A stretch of DNA of 33,185 nucleotides from Clostridia bacterium (GTDB taxonomy: Bacteria; Bacillota; Clostridia; Oscillospirales; QAKW01), in assembly GCA_017436525.1 (NCBI GenBank), contig JAFSCX010000009.1, positions 1 through 33,185 on the forward strand, in the 5' to 3' direction. Positions 17,372 to 25,198 of this stretch are shown piece after piece. The stretch's first letter is position 1. Every line of letters begins with the position of its first letter. A model generated the notes under the pieces. The model was not told the DNA's origin. It did no database searches and saw nothing but the letters and a program-made list of their open reading frames with translations. The position numbers and the translations under genes were made by a program.

Positions 17372-19900
17372 ATGAAAAAGGTATATACTGCTGAACTCCA
17401 AAAAACACCCCGTATCCAAAAGCTGATCGATGATCTTTATTCCGGCACCCCTACCATCGAATCTACCCGTGCAGAGATCATTACCGAGAGCTTTAAGCAG
17501 ACAGAAGGGTTATCTATTTATATAAGGAAAGCAAAGGCCTTCAAGGCATTGGCGGAGAAGCTGCCGGTTGTCATTCGTGATGACGAGTTGATTGTCGGCT
17601 GCAACTGCGTTACCCCCAGAGGCTGCCCCACCTTCCCCGAATTTTCCAATCAATGGTTGGAAGATGAATTCGAGACGGTGGCAACCCGCAGCGCCGATCC
17701 TTTCTATATTTCCAAGGAGACTGCCGCCAAATTAAAGGAAGTGCATAAATACTGGCAAGGCCGCACCACCAGCGAGCTTGCTACTTCCTACATGGCACCC
17801 GAGACCCTCAAAGCCATTGAGCACAACCTCTTCACGGTAGGCAACTATTTCTACAATGGCATCGGCCATGTAAACGTCGATTATGCCAAGGTGCTGAAGA
17901 TAGGCTTCAAAGGCATTTACGACTATGCCAAAGCCCAGCGTGATCAATGCAACATTTATGATGGGGATTACACCTCTCGTTTTTCCTTCCTCAGCGCGGT
18001 AATGGAAAGTTGCGAAGCTGCCATCACTTTTGCAAAGCGCTATTCTGCCGCCGCAAGAGAGCTTGCTGCAAACTGCTCGGATATCAATCGGCGGAATGAG
18101 CTTTTGGCAATCGCAGAGATCTGCAATCGAGTGCCCGAAAACGGAGCGGAGAGCTTCCATGAAGCGTGCCAAAGCTTTTGGTTTGTGCAGCTGCTGATTC
18201 AGACCGAATCCAGCGGCCATTCCATCTCTCCCGGCCGTTTTGATCAATATATGTATCCTTATTATATTAAGGATCTTGAGAGCGGGAAAATCACCCGTGA
18301 GCAAGCCCAAGAGCTGATTGATTGCGTATGGGTAAAGCTCAATAGCCTCAATAAGGTAAGAGATGCCCTCTCTGCCGAAGGCTTTGCGGGCTACAGTATG
18401 TTCCAAAATCTGATTGTAGGCGGTCAGGATATCAATGGGCTGGATGCCACCAACGATCTTTCCTATATGTGTATCTCTGCTTCCATGCATGTAAATCTGC
18501 CTCAGCCTTCCCTCTCTATGCGGGTATGGAACGGCACTCCCCATGATCTGATGGTCAAAGCCGCCGAGCTGACCAAAACCGGCATCGGCTTCCCCGCTTA
18601 TTATAATGATGAGATTATTATCCCCGCCCTGATTTCCAGAGGCCTCTCTTTGGAAGACGCAAGAGATTATTGCATCATCGGCTGCGTAGAGCCTCAAAAA
18701 GGCGGCAAGACCGATGGCTGGCATGATGCCGCCTTCTTCAATATGTGCCGCACCTTGGAATTGGTCTTCTCCAATGGAATGGATAAGGGCGTGCAGATCG
18801 GCCCCAAGACGGGAGAGCTGGTTGCACTGGATACTTATGAAAAATTCTTTAACGCCTATAAAGAGCAGATGGATTATGCCATCAAGCTGATGGTGAATGC
18901 CGATAATGCAGTGGATGCCGCTCATATGGAGCGCTGCCCCCTGCCCTTCCTCTCCTCCATGGTAGACGATTGCATCGCCCGCGGAAAATCCATGCAGGAA
19001 GGCGGCGCCATCTATAATTTTACCGGCCCTCAAGGATTTGGCATTGCCAATGTGGCCGATGCGCTTTATGCAGTAAATGAGCTGGTCTATAAGACCAAAG
19101 AGGTAACCTTGGAGGAATATGCCGATGCCCTTCGCAATAATTACGGCATGCCCTATAGCGATGAATATGCAAAGACCCTTACCATCGACGTTGTAAAGGA
19201 AATTACCGCCCAAGGAATCGAAATCAAAGAAGAGCAGATCAAGGAGATCTTTATCCAGATCAAGCAAAATGATATTGATGAGGCCAAGAAGGCAAAATAT
19301 CAGGCTCTGCTTCAAAAGATCAAGTCTCTGCCCAAATTCGGCAACGATATTGACGAAGTGGATTTCTTCGGCAGAGAAGCCGCCTATACCTATACCAAGC
19401 CGGTAGAAAAATATGAAAATCCCAGAGGCGGAAAATACCATGCAGGGCTCTACCCTGTATCGGCGAATGTACCCTTGGGCATGCAGACCGGCGCTACTCC
19501 CGACGGCCGTTTGGCAGGCACTCCCGTAGCGGATGGCGTATCCCCTGCAGCAGGAAGCGATGTAAACGGGCCGACCGCCGCCGCCAATTCCGTAGCAAAG
19601 CTGGATCACGGCATTGCTTCCAACGGCACCCTTTTCAATATGAAATTCCATCCTTCCGCTCTTAAAGGTGCATCCGGCATTGAAGGCTTTATTGCCCTTA
19701 TTCGTGCTTATTTTGATCAAAAGGGCATGCATATGCAATTCAACGTAGTAAGCCGCGAGACCTTGAGAGATGCGCAGAAGCATCCTGAAAATTATAAAAG
19801 CCTTGTGGTTCGGGTGGCAGGCTACAGTGCCCTTTTTACCACCCTCTCCAAGACCTTGCAGGATGATATTATCAACAGAACCGAGCAGGGAGGATTCTAA
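17372..19900 (+). CDS. Glycyl radical diol dehydratase (1,2-propanediol/glycerol type)
   Basis: B12-independent dehydratase of the pyruvate formate-lyase superfamily, 842 residues, probably converting 1,2-propanediol to propionaldehyde (or glycerol to 3-hydroxypropionaldehyde) inside the shell. The thiyl Cys438 and Glu440 lie in CIIGCVEPQ; the glycyl radical is Gly817 in RVAGYSA. From my memory of the Clostridium butyricum glycerol dehydratase, the diol-contact residues match: His166 (GIGHVNVDY), His283-Ser284 (SGHSIS) and Asp452 (GWHDAAFFN). There is no choline- or isethionate-specific feature that I can see. It is about 50 residues longer than that enzyme because of an insertion near 585-650. 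Start at 17372: GGGAGG 8 bp upstream; the frame from 17210 crosses the promoter. The activase follows at TAATG. Confidence 0.9.
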   Translation: MKKVYTAELQKTPRIQKLIDDLYSGTPTIESTRAEIITESFKQTEGLSIYIRKAKAFKALAEKLPVVIRDDELIVGCNCVTPRGCPTFPEFSNQWLEDEFETVATRSADPFYISKETAAKLKEVHKYWQGRTTSELATSYMAPETLKAIEHNLFTVGNYFYNGIGHVNVDYAKVLKIGFKGIYDYAKAQRDQCNIYDGDYTSRFSFLSAVMESCEAAITFAKRYSAAARELAANCSDINRRNELLAIAEICNRVPENGAESFHEACQSFWFVQLLIQTESSGHSISPGRFDQYMYPYYIKDLESGKITREQAQELIDCVWVKLNSLNKVRDALSAEGFAGYSMFQNLIVGGQDINGLDATNDLSYMCISASMHVNLPQPSLSMRVWNGTPHDLMVKAAELTKTGIGFPAYYNDEIIIPALISRGLSLEDARDYCIIGCVEPQKGGKTDGWHDAAFFNMCRTLELVFSNGMDKGVQIGPKTGELVALDTYEKFFNAYKEQMDYAIKLMVNADNAVDAAHMERCPLPFLSSMVDDCIARGKSMQEGGAIYNFTGPQGFGIANVADALYAVNELVYKTKEVTLEEYADALRNNYGMPYSDEYAKTLTIDVVKEITAQGIEIKEEQIKEIFIQIKQNDIDEAKKAKYQALLQKIKSLPKFGNDIDEVDFFGREAAYTYTKPVEKYENPRGGKYHAGLYPVSANVPLGMQTGATPDGRLAGTPVADGVSPAAGSDVNGPTAAANSVAKLDHGIASNGTLFNMKFHPSALKGASGIEGFIALIRAYFDQKGMHMQFNVVSRETLRDAQKHPENYKSLVVRVAGYSALFTTLSKTLQDDIINRTEQGGF

Positions 19901-20688
19901 TGTCGGACTATTTGAATGTATCCGGCAGAATTTTCGATATTCAGAAATTCTCTGTCCACGACGGGCCGGGGATCCGCACCATCATCTTTCTCAAAGGATG
20001 CGCCCTTCGATGCAGATGGTGCTGCAATCCCGAATCCCAAAAATTCGAAAAGCAGACCATGCTGCAAAACGGGGAAGAGAAGATCATCGGCCGCGATATT
20101 ACGGTAGCGGATGTAATGCAGACCGTAAAGCAGGATCTGCCCTATTATCGGCGGTCGGGAGGCGGGATGACCCTCTCCGGCGGGGAGATGCTTTGCCAAA
20201 GTGAATTTTCCTATGCCCTCTTAAGGTGCGCCAAAGAGCAATCCATCAATACAGCCGTAGAGAGTACCGGCTTTGCCACCTTCGATAAAATTGAGAAGAT
20301 GCTCCCCTATATTGATACCTTTATGATGGATATTAAGCATACAGACAGCCAAAAGCACAAAGAATTCACAGGGCAGGCCAACGAACTGATTCTCGAAAAT
20401 GCTGCCAAAATTGCAAAACGCGCAAAAAAACTGATTATTCGCGTGCCGGTAATCCCCACATTTAATGATACCGAGGAGGAGATTGCCGCCATTGCTCGCT
20501 TTGCCGCAGGGCTTGATCGGGTAAAAGAGATTCACCTTCTTCCCTATCACCGCCTTGGTAAAGACAAATACGATGGCTTAGGGAGAGAATATCTCATGGG
20601 AGATCTCCCTTCTCCCACCGATGAAAAAATGCAACAACTCAAAGCCGCGGCTGAAGGCTGCGGGCTAATCTGCAAGATAGGAGGTTAA
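19900..20688 (+). CDS. Glycyl radical enzyme activase (radical SAM)
   Basis: Radical-SAM enzyme of 262 residues that uses a [4Fe-4S] cluster and SAM to place the glycyl radical on the upstream dehydratase. The CxxxCxxC motif is CALRCRWC near residue 35, after 'SVHDGPGIRT'; further blocks are 'YYRRSGGGMTLSGGE', 'TAVESTGFA' and 'IRVPVIPTFND'. Unlike most dehydratase and choline-lyase activases, it lacks the inserted ferredoxin-like domain with extra CxxC clusters after the first motif; the chain goes straight from 'CCNPESQKFEK' to 'GRDITVADVM'. In this it resembles PflA. Its start overlaps the upstream stop by one base. Confidence 0.93.
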   Translation: MSDYLNVSGRIFDIQKFSVHDGPGIRTIIFLKGCALRCRWCCNPESQKFEKQTMLQNGEEKIIGRDITVADVMQTVKQDLPYYRRSGGGMTLSGGEMLCQSEFSYALLRCAKEQSINTAVESTGFATFDKIEKMLPYIDTFMMDIKHTDSQKHKEFTGQANELILENAAKIAKRAKKLIIRVPVIPTFNDTEEEIAAIARFAAGLDRVKEIHLLPYHRLGKDKYDGLGREYLMGDLPSPTDEKMQQLKAAAEGCGLICKIGG

Positions 20689-20693
20689 ATCCG

Positions 20694-21065
20694 ATGAACC
20701 AAGAATTATCATATCAAGATAAAATGCGGATCGTGCAGGAGCTTGTGCCGGGGAAGCAGATCACCATTGCTCATGTGATTGCCAATCCCGATGAGATCCT
20801 TTATCGCAAGCTGGGGCTTGATCCTGCGGTGGAATATTCCAAGACGGCCATCGGCATTGTAACCATGTCTCCTGCGGAGACCGCCATCATTGCAGGTGAT
20901 ATCGCCATTAAATCCTCAGCGGCAGAGCTGGGCTTTGTAGACCGATTCAGCGGCACTCTGATTGTAACCGGAACCATCTCCGATGTGGAGGCATCCTTGA
21001 GCGCATTAGTGGATTATTGCCGGGATACTTTGGGCTTCACTGTCTGCCCCATTACCAAGACATAA
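20694..21065 (+). CDS. eutS: EutS/PduU-type BMC shell protein (permuted BMC-H)
   Basis: A 123-residue hexameric shell protein of the circularly permuted BMC type. It has the diagnostic N-terminal 'RIVQELVPGKQITIAHVIANP', then 'AIGIVTMSPAETAIIAGDIA', 'GFVDRFSGTLIVTG' and a C-terminal 'LGFTVCPITKT'. In EutS/PduU the N-terminal strands form a beta-barrel capping the pore. AGGAGG precedes the ATG; the gene is 5 nt after the activase and overlaps the GTPase gene by one base. Confidence 0.93.
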   Translation: MNQELSYQDKMRIVQELVPGKQITIAHVIANPDEILYRKLGLDPAVEYSKTAIGIVTMSPAETAIIAGDIAIKSSAAELGFVDRFSGTLIVTGTISDVEASLSALVDYCRDTLGFTVCPITKT

Positions 21066-21490
21066 TGAAAAAATTAATCTTGATGGGCAGAAGCGAAAGC
21101 GGCAAGACCACCCTTACGCAGGTATTGCGAGGAGAGGCCATCAGCTACGATAAGACCCAATACATTAAATTTGAGAATCATCTGATTGATACACCGGGAG
21201 AATATGCCCAAACCCAGCATTTGGGCCGCGCCCTCGCTCTTTATTCCTATGAAGCGGATATGGTAGGGCTGCTGATCTCTGCGACCGAGCCCTATTCCCT
21301 CTTCCCCCCTTGCATTACCTGCATGGTCAATCGAGAGGTGATCGGCATTGTAACCAAATCGGAGCAGCAAGGGGCCAACCCCGATCGAGCAGAAAATTGG
21401 CTGCGCCTTTCCGGCTGCAAAAAGGTCTTTCGCATCGATTCGGTTACCGGCTACGGCATCAACCAACTGATTCAATACTTAAATCAATAA
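21065..21490 (+). CDS. eutP: EutP/PduV-like small GTPase
   Basis: A 141-residue P-loop protein: G1 'GRSESGKTTLTQ' (residues 8-19), 'LIDTPGEYAQ' as Walker B/G3, and 'IVTKSEQQGA' as a TKxE variant of G4. EutP/PduV proteins are microcompartment-associated; PduV was reported to sit on the shell outside and to influence movement, and EutP has been linked to acetate kinase activity, so the role here is open. The start at 21065 follows TAATG coupling with eutS; the longer frame from 21017 lies inside eutS. Promoter P2 follows it. Confidence 0.87.
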   Translation: MKKLILMGRSESGKTTLTQVLRGEAISYDKTQYIKFENHLIDTPGEYAQTQHLGRALALYSYEADMVGLLISATEPYSLFPPCITCMVNREVIGIVTKSEQQGANPDRAENWLRLSGCKKVFRIDSVTGYGINQLIQYLNQ

Positions 21491-21498
21491 AAAATACG

Positions 21499-21522
21499 CA
21501 GAAACACAGAAAAAAGCAGAAA
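21499..21522. promoter_or_regulatory. Candidate operator: three CAGAAA repeats
   Basis: CAGAAA occurs at 21499, 21507 and 21517, with a fourth partial copy CAGATT at 21525 that runs into the -35 box. The AAACACAGAAA core (21502-21512) is shared with the region upstream of P1. Direct GAAA-type repeats are typical for DeoR-family operators, and a DeoR gene lies in the same cluster. Confidence 0.45.
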
Positions 21523-21528
21523 AACAGA

Positions 21529-21557
21529 TTGACTTTCTCTGTTATATATATTATAAT
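21529..21557 (+). promoter_or_regulatory. Internal SigA promoter P2 of the microcompartment operon
   Basis: TTGACT (21529-21534), 17-bp spacer, TATAAT (21552-21557), in the 125-bp gap between the GTPase and the alcohol dehydrogenase. Confidence 0.82.
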
Positions 21558-21615
21558 TAAGAAGGTAAATACTGTGAAATCATTTTCAAATATAAAGAAG
21601 AATGGAGCGATAGAA

Positions 21616-22821
21616 ATGAACATCAATTCCCAAAATGTGGAGCAGATCGTGCGTCAGGTTCTCCAAGAGATGGGCGGGGCCTCTGCCGGCGAAAGCAAAA
21701 GCGCCAAGAGCGGCCCGATCCCCGAAAAGAGCCGTGTGGCAATGCTTACCGCACTGGAGCACTACGATATCAAGGAATACCCCATCCCCCAGCTTGGCGA
21801 TGACGATATCCTTGTAAAGGTAGAAGGCTGCGGTATCTGCGGCACCGACGCTCATGAATTCAAGAGAGATCCCTTCGGGCTGATTCCCGTGGTATTGGGC
21901 CATGAGGGTACCGGCGAGATCGTCAAAATGGGTAAAAACGTGAAGAAGGACAGCGCAGGAAAAGACCTGAAGGTCGGCGATAAGATCGTTACCAGCTGCA
22001 TCTTCTACGATAACCCCGAGATTACCATGTATGACCTGAATAAGCAAAACATCGGCGGTGCGGATGTATATGGCCTGCTCCCCGATGATGATACCCACCT
22101 CAATGGCTGGTTTGCTGATTACATGGTTGTAAGAGGCGGCTCCTCTGTATTCAATGTAAGCGACTTGAGCTTGGAGGATCGCATCCTCATCGAGCCTTGC
22201 GCTGTATTGATCCATGCAGTAGAGCGGGCGAAGACCACCGGAATCCTGCGCTTCAACAGCCGCGTAGTGGTGCAGGGCTGCGGCCCCATCGGCTTGATCT
22301 GCATCGCAGTACTCAGAACCATGGGTGTTGAAAACATTGTAGCAGTAGACGGAGAAGATAAGCGCCTGCAATTTGCCAAAGAAATGGGCGCCTCCGGCAC
22401 TGTAAACTTCAAGAACCACAATGGCATCGAGGCTCTTACCGAGGGTGTGAAGGATGCTTTCGGCGGGTATCTTGCTGATTTTGCATTCCAATGCACCGGT
22501 TCTCCCATCGCTCACAGCAATATTTATAAATTCATTCGTCTCGGCGGCGGGCTTTGCGAGCTTGGCTTCTTCATCAATGGCGGCGATGCAACCATCAATC
22601 CCCATTTCGATATCTGCGCCAAAGAGATTACCACTGTAGGCTCTTGGGTTTATACCCTGCGGGATTATGCCACCACCTTTGATTTCCTCAAGAGAGCAAA
22701 GGGCATCGGCCTTCCCATGCATAAGCTGATCACCCATAAGTATCCCCTCTCTCAGATCAACGAGGCTCATCAGACCAATCTGAAGATGGAAGGCTTAAAG
22801 ATCGCAATCATCAATGAGTAA
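21616..22821 (+). CDS. Zinc alcohol dehydrogenase with N-terminal encapsulation peptide
   Basis: A 401-residue medium-chain dehydrogenase. Catalytic zinc: 'CGICGTDAHEF' and 'VLGHEGTGEIV'; Rossmann glycines in 'VVQGCGPIGLICIAV'. It probably interconverts an aldehyde and an alcohol with NAD(H), e.g. lactaldehyde/1,2-propanediol or propionaldehyde/propanol. The usual structural-zinc Cys cluster is not obvious. Residues 1-20 form a separate amphipathic helix (NVEQIVRQVLQEM) joined by a Ser/Gly/Ala/Lys linker to the enzyme at about residue 38. This matches BMC encapsulation peptides and the one on the aldehyde dehydrogenase of this locus. In Pdu systems the corresponding enzyme PduQ is an iron-type dehydrogenase. 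Start at 21616: GGAG 8 bp upstream. Confidence 0.9.
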   Translation: MNINSQNVEQIVRQVLQEMGGASAGESKSAKSGPIPEKSRVAMLTALEHYDIKEYPIPQLGDDDILVKVEGCGICGTDAHEFKRDPFGLIPVVLGHEGTGEIVKMGKNVKKDSAGKDLKVGDKIVTSCIFYDNPEITMYDLNKQNIGGADVYGLLPDDDTHLNGWFADYMVVRGGSSVFNVSDLSLEDRILIEPCAVLIHAVERAKTTGILRFNSRVVVQGCGPIGLICIAVLRTMGVENIVAVDGEDKRLQFAKEMGASGTVNFKNHNGIEALTEGVKDAFGGYLADFAFQCTGSPIAHSNIYKFIRLGGGLCELGFFINGGDATINPHFDICAKEITTVGSWVYTLRDYATTFDFLKRAKGIGLPMHKLITHKYPLSQINEAHQTNLKMEGLKIAIINE

Positions 22822-22853
22822 TTAATTAAAAGATATATTGGAGGTAACGAAAA

Positions 22854-23129
22854 ATGGCACTTGAAGCATTAGGTATGATCGAGACCCGCGGCTTGGTAGC
22901 CGCAGTAGAAGCTGCCGACGCAATGGTAAAGGCTGCTAATGTGCAGCTGATCGGCACCGAGAAGATCGGCTCCGGCTTGGTAAGCGTAATGGTACGCGGC
23001 GATGTAGGCGCAGTGAAGGCTGCTACCGAAGCCGGTGCAGTAACCGCCGCTCAGCTGGGCGAGCTGGTTGCAGTGCATGTGATTCCCCGTCCCCATGGTG
23101 ATGTGGAGAAGATCCTGCCCAAATTTTAA
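22854..23129 (+). CDS. BMC-H hexameric shell protein 1
   Basis: A 91-residue canonical BMC-H protein of the PduA/EutM/CcmK type: '[26 protein letters not shown]', a '[19 protein letters not shown]' pore-side region and the C-terminal '[15 protein letters not shown]' (blocks abbreviated). Hexamers tile the facets, and their central pore is set by 'KIGSG'. It has a strong GGAGG ribosome binding site. Codon use is strongly biased, as expected for an abundant shell protein. The core is almost identical to that of the next gene. Confidence 0.96.
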   Translation: MALEALGMIETRGLVAAVEAADAMVKAANVQLIGTEKIGSGLVSVMVRGDVGAVKAATEAGAVTAAQLGELVAVHVIPRPHGDVEKILPKF

Positions 23130-23146
23130 GCAGGCGGTGATTGAAA

Positions 23147-23563
23147 ATGGCTGAACAAAAATCTGCAGCAAAAAATTCCACCGCAACTACCCCTAAAAAG
23201 GCAACAACAGCCCCTAAGGCTGATGCAGCAAAGAAAGAAAATACACAAGTAACAAAGACCAACAATCTCAAGGAGGAAAAGAGAATGGCACAAGAAGCAT
23301 TAGGTATGATCGAGACCCGCGGTTTGGTAGCAGCGATTGAGGCTGCTGATGCAATGGTAAAGGCTGCTAACGTGCAGCTGATCGGCACCGAGAAGATCGG
23401 CTCCGGTTTGGTAAGCGTAATGGTACGCGGCGATGTAGGCGCTGTAAAGTCTGCTGTTGAAGCCGGCGGCGCTGCTGCTCAGAGACTGGGCGAGATCATC
23501 GCAACCCATGTAATCCCCAGACCCCATGGTGATGTAGAGAAGATCCTGCCCTCCATCAAATAA
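23147..23563 (+). CDS. BMC-H shell protein 2 with N-terminal extension and dual start
   Basis: The C-terminal 92 residues are a canonical BMC-H domain nearly identical to shell protein 1. Before it lie 46 residues rich in Lys, Ala, Thr and Asn (e.g. [19 protein letters not shown]), predicted disordered. There are two good starts: ATG at 23147 with AGGCGGTGAT just before it, and ATG at 23285 with AGGAGG at 23271-23276 (8-bp spacing), which gives a plain BMC-H. A long and a short form from one gene would resemble PduB/PduB', whose N-terminal extension ties shell to cargo. An upstream in-frame TTG at 23141 is less likely. Alternatively the extension is a leftover of a duplication and is translated poorly. 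Confidence 0.88.
   Translation: MAEQKSAAKNSTATTPKKATTAPKADAAKKENTQVTKTNNLKEEKRMAQEALGMIETRGLVAAIEAADAMVKAANVQLIGTEKIGSGLVSVMVRGDVGAVKSAVEAGGAAAQRLGEIIATHVIPRPHGDVEKILPSIK
23271..23287 (+). promoter_or_regulatory. Internal ribosome binding site and start codon in the second BMC-H gene
   Basis: AGGAGG (23271-23276), 8-nt spacer, ATG at 23285. It decides whether the plain BMC-H form is made. Confidence 0.75.
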
Positions 23564-23590
23564 GAATCTTCCGCGGAAGGTGAAGCAGGT

Positions 23591-23854
23591 ATGATCGTAG
23601 GTAAAGTAGTAGGCAGCGTTGTTGCCACCCGAAAGAACGAAAATCTGACGGGAAATAAATTTCTGATTGTAGAGCCGTATAAGAATATGGCAGGAAACGG
23701 ACGGATCGTTGCCATTGATAACGTGGGCGCCGGTATCGGCGAAAACGTATTAGTGGCCACCGGCAGTGCAGCAAGAATCGGCTGCAATGCAAAGGGTTCT
23801 CCGATTGATGCCGCCATTGTCGGCATCATTGACGACGCGATCGGACTGGAGTAA
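23591..23854 (+). CDS. eutN: EutN/CcmL/PduN pentameric vertex protein
   Basis: An 87-residue BMC-P protein that caps the icosahedral vertices: 'MIVGKVVGSVVATRKNENLTG', 'LIVEPY', 'AIDNVGAGIGENVLVATGSAAR' (abbreviated) and the C-terminal 'AAIVGIIDDAIGLE'. GGAAGG lies upstream. It is followed after 3 nt by the PduS-like gene. Confidence 0.94.
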   Translation: MIVGKVVGSVVATRKNENLTGNKFLIVEPYKNMAGNGRIVAIDNVGAGIGENVLVATGSAARIGCNAKGSPIDAAIVGIIDDAIGLE

Positions 23855-23857
23855 TTT

Positions 23858-25195
23858 ATGCAATTAGAAGCTTTAGCGAAAATTTTAAGGGAGAACGGCA
23901 TCGTCGGAGCAGGCGGTGCCGGATTCCCGGCTTATGCCAAATTGGATGCAAGGGCAGATACCATCATTCTCAATTGCGCAGAATGTGAGCCCCTTTTCAA
24001 GGTCCATCGGCAGATGTTGGAGCAATTCGCATATGAAATCGTATGCGCTTTTTCCACTGTCGCCGATGCTGTCGGAGCAGAGCGTGCCATTATCGGCCTT
24101 AAGCCCTCTTATAAGGGCGCGGCTGATGCAGTCATGGCGGTCTCCGAAGCCTTTCCAAAGGTCTCCATCTCCTATTTACCGGAGATCTATCCCGCAGGAG
24201 ATGAAGTCATCCTTACTTATGAAACCACCGGCAGGAGCATTAAGGCCGGCAATCTCCCCATCTCTGTGGGAGTTACGGTTTTTAATGTTGAAACCATGCT
24301 GAATATCTATAGAGCCTTAAATGAAAAAGCGGCTGTTACCCATAAATATGTAATGGTGGCAGGCGAGGTTGCAGAGCCTAAGATCCTAAAGGCGCCCATC
24401 GGCATCTCCTTTAAGGAATTGGTAGATCTCTGCGGCGGCTCTTTGATAAAAGACCCGTCCTATTTGATCGGCGGGCCCATGACCGGTACCATCGGTACTG
24501 CGCATGGATTCGTTACGAAAACAACCAATGCGGTGATTTTACTGCCGCAGGATCATTATATAGTCCAGAGAAAGACCGTGAAGGCCAATATCGGCATCAA
24601 GCGGGCCATGAGCGCCTGCTGCAGCTGCAGAATGTGCACCGATTTATGCCCCAGAAATCTGATGGGGCACCCCATCGATCCTCAAGGCTTTATGCACAGC
24701 ATTTCTCAAAATAAGGTATTGGATTCCACTCCCTTTCTCAATACCTTCTCATGCTCTCAATGCGGGCTTTGCGAAATGTATTCCTGCATGCAAGGGCTCT
24801 CCCCCGCCACTCTGATCGGGGAATATCGCGCAGGCCTTCGGGCCAAGGGGATCACCCCGCCCAAGGAACCTGCCTATAGCGGAGTTTCCGATAAGCGAGA
24901 TTATCGCACAGTCCCCGTCTCCCGCCTTGTACGGCGATTGGGGCTGAGCAAATATAATATTGAAATCCCCTTTAAGGAGATGGATATAAAATCCAAGCGG
25001 CTGCGGATTCTTCTCAGCCAAAATATCGGTGCGCCTTCCGAAGCGATTGTAAAAAAAGGCGAAATGGTTGAGCAGGGGCAGATGATTGCCGCCGCTCCCG
25101 AAGGAAAATTGGGTGTGGCAATCCACTCCCCCATGGCAGGCAAAATAGCCGAAGTAACAAGCAAATTTATCATGATAGAAAAGGGCAGGAACTAA
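23858..25195 (+). CDS. pduS: PduS/RnfC-like flavo-iron-sulfur protein
   Basis: A 445-residue protein of the RnfC/PduS family. The N-terminal nucleotide/FMN-binding region has 'GIVGAGGAGFPAYAKL' and 'ILNCAECEP'. Two four-Cys iron-sulfur sites follow: C-x2-C-x2-C-x3-CP in 'CCSCRMCTDLCP' and C-x2-C-x2-C-x4-C in 'CSQCGLCEMYSC'. The C-terminal part is a biotinyl-like SLBB/hammerhead domain with 'GEMVEQGQMIAAAPEG'. In B12-dependent Pdu systems PduS is a cobalamin reductase; here the dehydratase needs no B12, so it more likely oxidises or reduces NAD(H) and passes electrons through the shell (inference). The next gene is PduT-like, its known shell partner. Confidence 0.9.
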   Translation: MQLEALAKILRENGIVGAGGAGFPAYAKLDARADTIILNCAECEPLFKVHRQMLEQFAYEIVCAFSTVADAVGAERAIIGLKPSYKGAADAVMAVSEAFPKVSISYLPEIYPAGDEVILTYETTGRSIKAGNLPISVGVTVFNVETMLNIYRALNEKAAVTHKYVMVAGEVAEPKILKAPIGISFKELVDLCGGSLIKDPSYLIGGPMTGTIGTAHGFVTKTTNAVILLPQDHYIVQRKTVKANIGIKRAMSACCSCRMCTDLCPRNLMGHPIDPQGFMHSISQNKVLDSTPFLNTFSCSQCGLCEMYSCMQGLSPATLIGEYRAGLRAKGITPPKEPAYSGVSDKRDYRTVPVSRLVRRLGLSKYNIEIPFKEMDIKSKRLRILLSQNIGAPSEAIVKKGEMVEQGQMIAAAPEGKLGVAIHSPMAGKIAEVTSKFIMIEKGRN

Positions 25196-25198
25196 ACT

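Noticed and set aside
17732..19783. Long open frame (683 codons) antisense to the glycyl radical enzyme gene
   Set aside because: It is a codon-bias shadow of a certain gene, with no ribosome binding site and no recognisable protein family.
17372..19900. Choline lyase or isethionate lyase assignment for the glycyl radical enzyme
   Set aside because: The His166, His283, Ser284 and Asp452 pattern fits diol dehydratases better, and no choline or sulfonate metabolism genes are nearby. This rests on recalled sequences, so it is not absolute.
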